Shown here in pieces: positions 42,226 to 50,002 of a stretch of 64,000 nucleotides of DNA (its first letter is position 1; every line of letters starts with the position of its first letter). The DNA comes from Neisseria perflava. GTDB taxonomy: Bacteria; Pseudomonadota; Gammaproteobacteria; Burkholderiales; Neisseriaceae. Below the pieces are notes generated by a model. The model saw only the letters and a program-made list of their open reading frames with translations, searched no databases and was not told where the DNA came from. Position numbers and translations under genes: made by a program. The stretch spans positions 1,860,001 through 1,924,000 of the forward strand of contig NZ_CP079818.1 of the NCBI RefSeq assembly GCF_019334725.1. The letters are read 5' to 3'.

Positions 42226-43455
42226 TTAAACATATTCTTTTTTATCGTTTTCCACCCAAGCCTGATGCGAGCAAATCCACAACAGAACGATACCGCATAC
42301 GGTCGAGCTCAACATCATACCGGCCATCACCAAGGCGGAACCATTATGCAGCCAAGTCGTTGCCATGCCGACCGATGCGCCGATAAGGGATTGGAACACG
42401 CCTAAAACGGCATTTGCGCTGCCGCCCTCTGCGCTGAAATAGCTCATAAAGCAGGCCTGAGTGTTCGCTCCGACCAAGCCTTGCGTACCGACTGAAAACA
42501 TCACGCATGGTACCAAAGCCCACAAAGGCGGCAGAGACAGCGACAATACCAAAACTGTCATCAGCAGATTGGCGGCAAATTGGACGATAATGCCCCATTT
42601 GAGGATGTTTTGCGGATGCGTACCGGTTTTCAAACGCCATGCAGTAACGCGGTTAAACGACATCATGGTAATGATATTGAGCGCAAATATCCAAGCATAT
42701 TGGTTTGGTGAAACATGATACAGATGTTGGTACACGAACGATGATTCGGTCAAAAAGGCAAACATCGAACCAAAACTGAAAGCTTGGAAAAACAGATAGC
42801 CCATTGCGGCGCGCGTTCTCAAAACGCGTTTAAACCTGCCGGCCACCACGCCGAACACGTCCATGCTGATTTTGCCTTTTTGGTGCGGCTTGGGCAGGAA
42901 ATACCACATCAAACCCCAAAGCAGCAGCGAATAGCAGGCCAGAAAACCGAAAATCATGCGCCAGCCGCCCAAATTCTGCAAGCCTGCACCAATCATCGGC
43001 GCCATCAGCGGCACAATCATCAGAATAATGCCGATTAAGGCAAACATCTGCGCGGCTTTGCGTCCGGAATAATAATCGCGCACCATCGCGCCGGAAATCA
43101 CCACGGTCATTCCTGCGCCAAACGCCTGCACGGCACGCAAGTTCAATAGCTGCTCGACATTATTCACCATCGTCAAACCGACAACGGCGGCAAAGTAAAT
43201 GCTCAAGCCCACCAAGGCGACAGGTTTGCGGCCTTTAATATCCGAAATCGAACCGCCGACCACCTGACCAAACGCCACGCCAAACATAAAAAAGCTCAGG
43301 CTTTGCTCGATGCGGTGGATGTCCGAACCCAGCGACTTTGCCATTTCGGGAATTGCAGGCAGATAAGCATCGACAGAAAACGGCATCAGCGCGACCAACA
43401 TCGCCATCAGCACGGCCATGGTTTTTTCGCCCAAAGGGGCTTGTTGTACAGTCAT
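42226..43455 (-). CDS. Bcr/CflA family MFS drug exporter
   Basis: 409 aa with twelve hydrophobic helices. DHA1 hallmarks: the acidic/aromatic TM1 (MPFSVDAYLPAIPEMA), motif A GGSISDIKGRKPVALVGL between TM2 and TM3, RAVQAFGAGMTVVISGAMVRDYYSGRKAAQMFALIGIILMIVPLMAPMIGAGL (TM4-5 motif C). Proton-driven export of drugs such as bicyclomycin, sulfonamides or chloramphenicol is known for the family; the actual substrate here is not predictable. Single gene. Confidence 0.88.
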   Translation of the reverse strand: MTVQQAPLGEKTMAVLMAMLVALMPFSVDAYLPAIPEMAKSLGSDIHRIEQSLSFFMFGVAFGQVVGGSISDIKGRKPVALVGLSIYFAAVVGLTMVNNVEQLLNLRAVQAFGAGMTVVISGAMVRDYYSGRKAAQMFALIGIILMIVPLMAPMIGAGLQNLGGWRMIFGFLACYSLLLWGLMWYFLPKPHQKGKISMDVFGVVAGRFKRVLRTRAAMGYLFFQAFSFGSMFAFLTESSFVYQHLYHVSPNQYAWIFALNIITMMSFNRVTAWRLKTGTHPQNILKWGIIVQFAANLLMTVLVLSLSLPPLWALVPCVMFSVGTQGLVGANTQACFMSYFSAEGGSANAVLGVFQSLIGASVGMATTWLHNGSALVMAGMMLSSTVCGIVLLWICSHQAWVENDKKEYV

Positions 43456-43697
43456 TCCGATTTTCGCTTTCGTAACAAACTATTCAAAAAACAAAGAAAA
43501 CAACCGCCTTGTCAGACGGTTGCGTGTTGGATGGAATTATAGCAGATTTCAACCCTATCCAATCACTGCAAAAAAACCTTTGCAAAACTTAAGGCCGTCT
43601 GAAACTTTGCTTGGTTGAATCCCCCCGCTGCAAACGTTAAAATGCTTGTTTTTTAAGACAACACATTGTTTCACATCACGGATTCTAAGGAATAATC

Positions 43698-45227
43698 ATG
43701 ACTACATTTCAAATTGCGCGTGCCGACGGGAAAACGCTCGAAATCCAAGGCAAAATGGCCAACCGCCACGGCTTGATCGCCGGTGCGACCGGTACGGGTA
43801 AAACCGTTACCCTGCGCCGTATGGCGGAAGCCTTCAGCAGCGAAGGCGTCCCAGTATTCTTAGTCGATGTCAAAGGCGATTTGTCGGGCATCGCGCAAGC
43901 CGGTGCCAACAGCGGCAAAGTGGGCGAACGCATCGCCGAGTTTGATTTGGGCGAACAATGGCTGCAAAGTTTCCCCGTGCGCTTTTGGGATGTTTACGGC
44001 GAAACCGGTATTCCCGTACGCGTAACCGTTTCGGAAATGGGTCCTATGCTTTTGGCCCGTCTGATGAATCTGAACGACACGCAAGAAGGCCTGCTCAACC
44101 TTGTGTTCAAAGTTGCCGACGACAGAGGCTGGCACATTCTGGACTTGAAAGACCTGCGCAGCATGTTGAAACACGTTTCCGACCATGCTTCGGAATACCG
44201 CACGCAATACGGCAACGTTTCCGCCGCCAGTATCGGCGCGATTCAGCGTCAGCTTTTGACGCTGGAGAACGAAGGCGCAGAAAAATTCTTCGGCGAACCT
44301 TCCCTCAACCTGCAAGACTGGATGCAAACCGACAACGGCAAAGGCATCATCAACATCCTCAATTCCGAAAAACTGATGCGTTCGCCGCGTATGTACAGCG
44401 CATTTTTGCTGTGGATGCTGGCAGAATTGTTTGAAACCCTGCCCGAAGTCGGCGATTTGGACAAACCAAAATTCGTGATGTTCTTCGACGAAGCGCATTT
44501 GATGTTCGACAATGCCGCCAATGCGCTGGTCGAACAAATCGAACAAGTTGTGCGCCTGATCCGTTCCAAAGGCGTGGGCGTATATTTCGTTACCCAAAAC
44601 CCGCTTGACTTACCCGATACCATTCTCGGCCAACTGGGTAACCGCGTACAACACGCCCTACGTGCCTTTACACCGCGCGACCAAAAAGCAGTCAAAGCCG
44701 CTGCCGAAACCTTCCGTAGCAACCCAAACATCAAAGTTGCCGAAGCGATTGCCGAACTCGGCGTCGGCGAAGCCCTTGTTTCCTTCCTTGATGAAAAAGG
44801 TATGCCCGAGCCGGTAGAACGCGCCCTCATCCTGCCGCCGCAATCTTCCTTAACCCCGCTTGCCGCAGAAGAGCGCAACCGCTTGTTCCAAAACGATGAT
44901 TTGTATCCAACCTATAAAGACATGTTGGACAACTACTCCGCTTTTGAAGCATTGGCCGAAGCAGACAGCCAGGCTGCCGCTGAAAAAGAAGCCGCAAATG
45001 CCGCCAAAGAGCAGGAAAAAGCACAAAAAGCTGCAGAAAAAGAGGCTGCCAATGCCGATCCCGGCATCCTTGGCGGACTGATCGGCGGTTTGAGCGGCGG
45101 ACGCAAAAAATCCGGCCAAGGTTTGGGCTACAACGTTGCCGACGCCATCGGCAGCCAAATCAACCGCCAAGTAACCAACGCCATTTCACGCAGCGTAATG
45201 GGCATTATTAAAAATATGTTCAAATAA
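43698..45227 (+). CDS. HerA/YjgR-type ATPase (DUF853)
   Basis: 509 aa. Walker A GATGTGKTVTLRRM (~29-42), Walker B FVMFFDEAHLMFDN, and DUF853 blocks FLVDVKGDLSGIAQAG, YGNVSAASIGAIQRQLLTLE, STRTGVGVYF-like RSKGVGVYFVTQNPLDLPDTILGQLGNRVQHALRAFTPRDQKAVKAAAETF. C-terminal ~100 residues: an Ala/Glu/Lys-rich predicted coiled coil (QAAAEKEAANAAKEQEKAQKAAEKEAAN) and a glycine-rich membrane-interacting-type tail. A FtsK/HerA-superfamily DNA-pumping-type ATPase of unknown function. Preceded by a six-C tract near 43621, too short to suggest phase variation. Confidence 0.85.
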   Translation: MTTFQIARADGKTLEIQGKMANRHGLIAGATGTGKTVTLRRMAEAFSSEGVPVFLVDVKGDLSGIAQAGANSGKVGERIAEFDLGEQWLQSFPVRFWDVYGETGIPVRVTVSEMGPMLLARLMNLNDTQEGLLNLVFKVADDRGWHILDLKDLRSMLKHVSDHASEYRTQYGNVSAASIGAIQRQLLTLENEGAEKFFGEPSLNLQDWMQTDNGKGIINILNSEKLMRSPRMYSAFLLWMLAELFETLPEVGDLDKPKFVMFFDEAHLMFDNAANALVEQIEQVVRLIRSKGVGVYFVTQNPLDLPDTILGQLGNRVQHALRAFTPRDQKAVKAAAETFRSNPNIKVAEAIAELGVGEALVSFLDEKGMPEPVERALILPPQSSLTPLAAEERNRLFQNDDLYPTYKDMLDNYSAFEALAEADSQAAAEKEAANAAKEQEKAQKAAEKEAANADPGILGGLIGGLSGGRKKSGQGLGYNVADAIGSQINRQVTNAISRSVMGIIKNMFK

Positions 45228-45241
45228 TCAGCCTGCAAACA

Positions 45242-45281
45242 TAAAAGGCCGTCTGAAAATCAATTTCAGACGGCCTTTTAT
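45242..45281. terminator. DUS terminator between the YjgR-type and PFL genes
   Basis: TAAAAGGCCGTCTGAAAAT... faces ...TTTCAGACGGCCTTTTA between convergent genes. Confidence 0.75.
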
Positions 45282-45295
45282 ATTCATCAATCCAA

Positions 45296-46654
45296 TCAGT
45301 TTTTCATCGATTGAACCGGAGCCGGGATTCTGCCGCCTCGGTTGACAAATACTTCGCACGAACCTTCTTTAACCGGCATTACAGGCGCGTAGCCCAACAA
45401 GCCGCCGAACTCGACGCTGTCGCCGACGGTTTTACCGGTTACCGGAATAATGCGCACGGCAGTGGTTTTGCTGTTGATCATGCCGATGGCGGCCTCGTCG
45501 GCGATGATGCCGGAAATGGTATGCGCAGGCGTATCGCCGGGGACGGCAATCATGTCCAAACCAACGGAGCAGACGGCTGTCATAGCTTCGAGTTTGTCCA
45601 GTGTCAGCACACCGGCTTCAGCAGCGGCAATCATGCCCTCATCTTCTGAAACAGGGATAAATGCGCCGCTCAAACCGCCGACCGCGCTGGAAGCCATCAT
45701 GCCGCCTTTTTTCACGGCATCATTCAGCAAGGCCAAAGCTGCTGTCGTGCCGTGCGTACCGCAGACGCTCAAGCCCATTTCTTCAAGAATGCGCGCCACC
45801 GAGTCGCCGACAGCAGGGGTTGGTGCTAACGACAAGTCGAGGATACCAAACGGGATATTCAGCATTTTTGAGGCTTCGCGGCCGATGAGTTCGCCCACGC
45901 GGGTAATTTTGAAAGCGGTTTTCTTCACAACTTCCGCAACTTTGGTCAATGTCGTTGCATCTGAATTTTCCAACGCGGCTTTTACAACACCCGGGCCGGA
46001 TACGCCGACATTGATAACGGCATCCGCTTCGCCCGAACCGTGAAACGCGCCCGCCATAAACGGATTATCTTCTACTGCATTACAGAACACGACAATTTTG
46101 GCGCAGCCGAAACCTTCGGGCGTGATTTCAGCCGTGCGTTTGATGGTTTCGCCTGCCAGCTTGACCGCATCCATATTGATACCGGCACGCGTGCTGCCGA
46201 TATTAATGGAGCTGCACACGATATCGGTGGTTTTCATGGCTTCGGGAATGGAACGGATCAGCACTTCGTCCGAAGGCGACATACCTTTTTGCACCAGCGC
46301 AGAAAAGCCGCCGATAAACGACACGCCAATAGCTTTGGCTGCCTTATCCAAAGTTTGCGCCACGCTGACATAGGAGTCGGCATGGGTGGCCGCGGCGATT
46401 TGGGCAATCGGCGTAACGGAAATGCGCTGATTCACAATCGGTACGCCGTATTTGGCAGACAGATATTTTGCCGTTGCCACCAAGTCTTTGCCGATGGTGG
46501 TGATTTTGTTGTAAATATTTTGGTTCAACACATTGATATCGCTGCTGATGCAGTCGTGCAAATCAATGCCGATGGTAATGGTGCGCACGTCAAAATTCTG
46601 GTCGGCAACCATTTTGACGGTTTCAAGTATCTCATTACTGTGGAAGTTATTCAT
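45296..46654 (-). CDS. PFL-like protein (UPF0210 / DUF711)
   Basis: 452 aa, full length. Blocks TITIGIDLHDCISSD, INQRISVTPIAQIAAATHADSY, SSINIGSTRAGINMDAVKLAGE, FCNAVEDNPFMAGAFHGSGEADAVINVGVSGPGVV and GGRIPAPVQSMKN typify the UPF0210 family, related in fold to pyruvate formate-lyase/anaerobic ribonucleotide reductase but without the glycyl radical. Function unknown. It is usually paired with an ACT protein (UPF0237); here that partner (47544-47816) is separated from it by a NYN gene. A foreign-dialect DUS pair lies immediately upstream. Confidence 0.88.
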   Translation of the reverse strand: MNNFHSNEILETVKMVADQNFDVRTITIGIDLHDCISSDINVLNQNIYNKITTIGKDLVATAKYLSAKYGVPIVNQRISVTPIAQIAAATHADSYVSVAQTLDKAAKAIGVSFIGGFSALVQKGMSPSDEVLIRSIPEAMKTTDIVCSSINIGSTRAGINMDAVKLAGETIKRTAEITPEGFGCAKIVVFCNAVEDNPFMAGAFHGSGEADAVINVGVSGPGVVKAALENSDATTLTKVAEVVKKTAFKITRVGELIGREASKMLNIPFGILDLSLAPTPAVGDSVARILEEMGLSVCGTHGTTAALALLNDAVKKGGMMASSAVGGLSGAFIPVSEDEGMIAAAEAGVLTLDKLEAMTAVCSVGLDMIAVPGDTPAHTISGIIADEAAIGMINSKTTAVRIIPVTGKTVGDSVEFGGLLGYAPVMPVKEGSCEVFVNRGGRIPAPVQSMKN

Positions 46655-46673
46655 GGGGTTCGGCCTTTCTTGC

Positions 46674-46704
46674 AGGTCGTCTGAAAAATATTTTCAGACG
46701 ACCT
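46674..46704. repeat. DUS pair of the mucDUS dialect (AGGTCGTCTGAA)
   Basis: AGGTCGTCTGAAAA and TTTTCAGACGACCT form a stem between the PFL and NYN genes. The T at the fourth base is the mucosa/sicca-type variant, in contrast to the AGGCCGTCTGAA used almost everywhere else in this window. It probably also terminates the NYN transcript. Confidence 0.8.
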
Positions 46705-46708
46705 TCGA

Positions 46709-47524
46709 TTAGACTTTAAGCTTGACATACATATGCTCTTGCGTGCCTTCAGCAGTTTTTCGCATTTCGTAATCAAACACATCAGAATATTTTTTTACTA
46801 AATCGGTAAATTTCTTACACCCGTAATTACGTGGGTCAAAATCTACCTGCAAGCGTTTCCAAGTGGCACCGAATGCAGTCATAGCCATCCATTCACTTTC
46901 CGCATGTTCGAAAATTTTATGTATAGTCTCTAATGGTAATTTGTTCTCAAGTTGTTCGGCAATTTTCGGTTGAGCTTGAGCATTTTCGGGAGAGGCTGTT
47001 TGAATCTGTTTCTCTGTTGGTTTCTGTGGTTTATCAGTTACTGTTTCTTTTTGTGTGGGTTCAGGCATCAAGTTTTCTACATAGATAAATTGGCTGCACG
47101 CATTACGGAAAGCTTCAGGCGTTTGCTTTTTGCCAAAACCGTAAACTGTTACACCTTGTTCTTTCAACCGAATAGCTAATGCAGTAAAGTCACTATCACT
47201 AGATACCAAACAAAAACCATCAAAACGGCCAGTATAAAGTAAATCCATCGCATCAATAATCATAAAACCGTCAGTGGCATTTTTACCTGTGGTGTAAGCG
47301 AATTGCTGCATAGGTTTGATAGCATGCTCATTAATGACGGCTTTCCATTTGCCGTTGTCACCAACAAAGTTGCCATAGATGCGTTTTGCCATTGCTTCAC
47401 CGAATTTAGTTGTTTCTTCTAAAATCGCATCAATGGTTTGCGCTGACGCATTATCAGCATCAATTAAAACTGCCAACCGTGCAGATTTCTCTTCTACATT
47501 AAAACTAATTTTATTTTTTGACAT
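46709..47524 (-). CDS. NYN-domain nuclease with OST-HTH/LOTUS-like C-terminus
   Basis: 271 aa from ATG at 47524 (MSKNKISFNVEEKSARLAVLIDADNAS). NYN/LabA fold: LIDADNASAQTIDAIL, GKNATDGFMIIDAMDLLY, SSDSDFTALAIRLKEQGVTVYGFGKKQTPEAFRNACSQFIYVE, with the Asp residues expected for metal-dependent RNA cleavage. A Pro/Gln/Lys-rich linker (~175-205) leads to a C-terminal ~70-residue domain (HAESEWMAMTAFGATWKRLQVDFDPRNYGCKKFTDLVKKYSDVFDYEMR) of OST-HTH/LOTUS type. AT-richer than neighbours and flanked by mucDUS: likely acquired. It sits between two genes that normally adjoin. Confidence 0.85.
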   Translation of the reverse strand: MSKNKISFNVEEKSARLAVLIDADNASAQTIDAILEETTKFGEAMAKRIYGNFVGDNGKWKAVINEHAIKPMQQFAYTTGKNATDGFMIIDAMDLLYTGRFDGFCLVSSDSDFTALAIRLKEQGVTVYGFGKKQTPEAFRNACSQFIYVENLMPEPTQKETVTDKPQKPTEKQIQTASPENAQAQPKIAEQLENKLPLETIHKIFEHAESEWMAMTAFGATWKRLQVDFDPRNYGCKKFTDLVKKYSDVFDYEMRKTAEGTQEHMYVKLKV

Positions 47525-47543
47525 AATTTTAGAGTTCCTAAAA

Positions 47544-47816
47544 TCAAATACGGTGCATGGCTTGGAAAATTTCTTCGTTTTGCATACGGATATCAAGCGC
47601 GAGTTTTTTGCTTTCTTCCGCAAACAAATCCAAAACCTCTTGACGCGATTTGGTGCATTTTGAAGTGTCCACCAAAATAATCATGGTAAAAAAATCGTCC
47701 ATCAGCTGTTGGCTGATGTTGAGAATATTGATTTGGTTTTCCGCTAAAATTTTGGAAACGTCGTACACAATGCCCACACGGTCTTTACCGATGACGGTGA
47801 TGACTGAATTGTTCAT
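47544..47816 (-). CDS. ACT-domain protein (UPF0237)
   Basis: 90 aa from ATG at 47816 (MNNSVITVIGKDRVGIVYDVSKILAENQINILNISQQLMD), GGAG 10 bases upstream; the longer frame from 47858 is rejected. One ACT fold with DRVGIV at the effector-binding turn. The family is thought to sense amino acids or related ligands and is a common partner of PFL/UPF0210 proteins. Upstream on the minus strand is TTGACA-like DNA (47856-47851 region) near TATAAT-like ACTCA sequence that is not compelling as promoter. Confidence 0.85.
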   Translation of the reverse strand: MNNSVITVIGKDRVGIVYDVSKILAENQINILNISQQLMDDFFTMIILVDTSKCTKSRQEVLDLFAEESKKLALDIRMQNEEIFQAMHRI

Positions 47817-47866
47817 AACGCTGTTTCTCCTCATAGGATATTTGAAAAGTGTTGACAATTATAACA

Positions 47867-47905
47867 CTCAGGCCGTCTGAAAAACTGTTTCAGACGGCCT
47901 GAGTA
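47867..47905. terminator. DUS pair between the ACT and polyamine-binding genes
   Basis: ACTCAGGCCGTCTGAAA and TTTCAGACGGCCTGAGT around 5 bases; 17-bp stem. Confidence 0.78.
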
Positions 47906-47923
47906 TTCAAATTTCAATTTTAA

Positions 47924-49069
47924 TTATCGCCCTGCTTTCAAAGCCTGCCACAGGCGAACGCTGAGTTTGCTCGCATCGGTTGACTTAGGGGAGACGATGA
48001 AGCTTTTTTCCATCAATTCTTTACTTGGGAAAATCGATTCATCGGATGTGTACTTTTCATCCATCAAATCACGCGCCGGACGGCTGGCCGGAGCATAAGT
48101 CACATAGTTGCCGTTTTTGGCCGCTGTTTCCGGATTGAGCGTGTGATTGATGTATTTGTGTGCATTGGCCACATTTTGCGCATCACGCGGAATCATCAGC
48201 GAATCCACCCAAATACCGACGCCGCTTTTCGGCGCCAACACTTCGACTTCGACGCCGTTTCCTGCTTCTTTGGCACGGGTTTTGGCAATATTGAGGTCGC
48301 CGCCGTAGCCTACCGATACGCAAAGATTACCGGCAGCCATATCGTCAATATAGCCGGATGAGGTAAAGCGTTTGATGTCGGGACGCACTTTTTTCATCAT
48401 ATCGATAGCTGCTTTGATGTCGTCAGGGTTTTCGCTGTTCGGATCTTTGCCCAAATAATGCAAAGCCAAAGGAATCTGCTCGATGGCACTGTCGAAATAA
48501 CTGATGCCGCAGGATTTCAGTTTTTGGGTATATTCAGGGTTAAACACCAAATCCCATTCGTTTTCAGGCAGCTTATCCGTACCCAAAGCCTTTTGAACCT
48601 GCTGTTTGTTAATCGCCAGCGTATTGATGCCCCAGAAATAAGGTACGGCATATTCGTTGCCCGGATCGACGGTTTCCATCATTTTCAACAAATCGGGGTC
48701 GATATTGGCGTAATCGGGAATTTGCGATTTGTTGATTTTTTGATACGCGCCGGCTTTAATCTGGCGGCCGACATTGGCAATAGAAGGTGCAACCAGGTCA
48801 TAACCCGACTTGCCGGTCAGCAGCTTGGCTTCCAGCGCTTCGTTGCTGTCGTAGTAATCGTAGCGGACGTTGATATGCGTATTTTTTTCAAACGCAGACA
48901 GCGTGGCAGGATCGACATAATCCGACCAGTTGTAGATATTGAGTTTATCCGTTTGAGAGGAAGAAGTTTGAGTTTGAGATGCGGAAGATTCTGCGGCGGT
49001 TCCTTGTCCGCCGCTACACGCAGTCAAGACGAGGCTCACGATTGCCGCCGCCATCAAAGATTTTTTCAT
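47924..49069 (-). CDS. Polyamine ABC transporter substrate-binding lipoprotein (PotD/PotF-like)
   Basis: 381 aa from ATG at 49069 (MKKSLMAAAIVSLVLTACSGGQ); the longer frame to 49201 lacks coding character. Lipobox LTACSG (Cys ~18), Ser/Gln-rich spacer, then a family 1 solute-binding domain: LNIYNWSDYVDPATLSAFEKNTHINVRYDYYDSNEALEAKLLTGKSGYDLVAPS and ICGI-type CGISYFDSAIEQIPLALHYLG. Binds spermidine or putrescine in the periplasm and delivers it to PotABC. No permease or ATPase gene is adjacent, so it is a stand-alone binding protein, one of several typical of Neisseria. Confidence 0.88.
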   Translation of the reverse strand: MKKSLMAAAIVSLVLTACSGGQGTAAESSASQTQTSSSQTDKLNIYNWSDYVDPATLSAFEKNTHINVRYDYYDSNEALEAKLLTGKSGYDLVAPSIANVGRQIKAGAYQKINKSQIPDYANIDPDLLKMMETVDPGNEYAVPYFWGINTLAINKQQVQKALGTDKLPENEWDLVFNPEYTQKLKSCGISYFDSAIEQIPLALHYLGKDPNSENPDDIKAAIDMMKKVRPDIKRFTSSGYIDDMAAGNLCVSVGYGGDLNIAKTRAKEAGNGVEVEVLAPKSGVGIWVDSLMIPRDAQNVANAHKYINHTLNPETAAKNGNYVTYAPASRPARDLMDEKYTSDESIFPSKELMEKSFIVSPKSTDASKLSVRLWQALKAGR

Positions 49070-49412
49070 GGTTTCAGACCTTTTGTTCGGGGGGTAAAAA
49101 TATTGCAGCGGTGGCAGATGCCACTTACAAAAGGGAAACTGTGGGGGCGGCCGGCATGTGTCCTTTGCCCTTAATTCAGCAAGGTTTGCATTAAACGGCA
49201 AAAAGCTTTTGAATGCAAGACCTTAAAGCAGAAAAAATTCTCCCTTTTCAGACGGCCTGAAGCTATGGTTTTATTCATAAACAACATTTTTTCAGAAACG
49301 GTTTCATGCCGTCTGGAAAAAACTGTGTGCTTATTCAGACGGCCTCAAGATTTGTCAAAACCGCCCAATTTGTGGGAAAATTGCACGATTGAATTTAATG
49401 AAGGGCGACCCC
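49070..49412. other. Divergent intergenic region, binding protein / rppH
   Basis: 343 bp. Two AG-DUS in inverted orientation (TTCAGACGGCCT at 49247-49258 and 49335-49346) and one decayed ATGCCGTCTGgaa at 49307-49318. A run of six G occurs in the leader of the binding-protein gene (49088-49093) and a short stem GTGGC/GCCAC at 49111-49124. Nothing else supportable. Confidence 0.55.
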
Positions 49413-49934
49413 GTGTTAGACAGAGAAGGCTATCGCCCCAATGTCGGTATTATCCTGATTAACGAACGTAACGAAGTCTTTTGGGGCAAACGCGTACGCG
49501 AACATTCTTGGCAGTTTCCGCAAGGCGGCATCAAGCCGGGCGAAAGCCCTGAGACCGCCATGTACCGCGAGTTGTACGAAGAAGTCGGCCTGCTGCCGCA
49601 ACACATCAAAATCGTTGGCCGTACGCGCGACTGGTTGCGTTATGACGTTCCCAGTCACTGGGTGCGCCGCGAATGGCGCGGTTCGTATCGCGGACAAAAA
49701 CAGATTTGGTATCTTTTGCGTTTGGTCGGCCGCGACAGCGACGTCAACCTCCGCGCCTGCCATCATCCTGAGTTTGACGGCTGGCGCTGGCACCAATACT
49801 GGGCGCCGGTTGACGAAGTCATCGACTTCAAGCGCGGCGTGTATTTGGACGCATTGACCGAACTCTCCCGTTTCTTGCGCGGCATAGAAAGCTATGAAGA
49901 CTTTATCCGTCGCAATCCAATAGAAAACCTATAA
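49413..49934 (+). CDS. rppH: RNA pyrophosphohydrolase
   Basis: 173 aa. GTG at 49413 is the preferred start: it gives the family N-terminus (M/V)LDREGYRPNVGIILINERN and has AAGGG 7 bases before it; an ATG at 49398 lies upstream of that Shine-Dalgarno. Nudix box GGIKPGESPETAMYRELYEEVGL with REL-EE-V metal ligands, and conserved WLRYDVPSHWVRREWRGSYRGQKQIWYLLRL. Removes pyrophosphate from mRNA 5' ends and so triggers decay by RNase E. Single gene, then a DUS hairpin before parE. Confidence 0.95.
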   Translation: MLDREGYRPNVGIILINERNEVFWGKRVREHSWQFPQGGIKPGESPETAMYRELYEEVGLLPQHIKIVGRTRDWLRYDVPSHWVRREWRGSYRGQKQIWYLLRLVGRDSDVNLRACHHPEFDGWRWHQYWAPVDEVIDFKRGVYLDALTELSRFLRGIESYEDFIRRNPIENL

Positions 49935-49939
49935 TCCAA

Positions 49940-49992
49940 ACGCTTTCAGGCCGTCTGAAAGCGTTGTTTTTCATCTTTTCAGACGGCCTTTA
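49940..49992. terminator. DUS hairpin nested in two alternative stems
   Basis: The left DUS is embedded in its own stem AACGCTTTCA/TGAAAGCGTT (49940-49966); together with the right copy TTTTCAGACGGCCTTT a longer hairpin (49949-49989) is possible. Terminates rppH or partly attenuates parE. Confidence 0.65.
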
Positions 49993-50002
49993 CATTATTC
50001 CT

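Noticed and set aside
43615..43630. Six-C tract before the YjgR-type gene and six-G tract at 49088 as phase-variation repeats
   Set aside because: Tracts of six are too short for frequent slippage and neither lies in a coding frame or promoter spacer.
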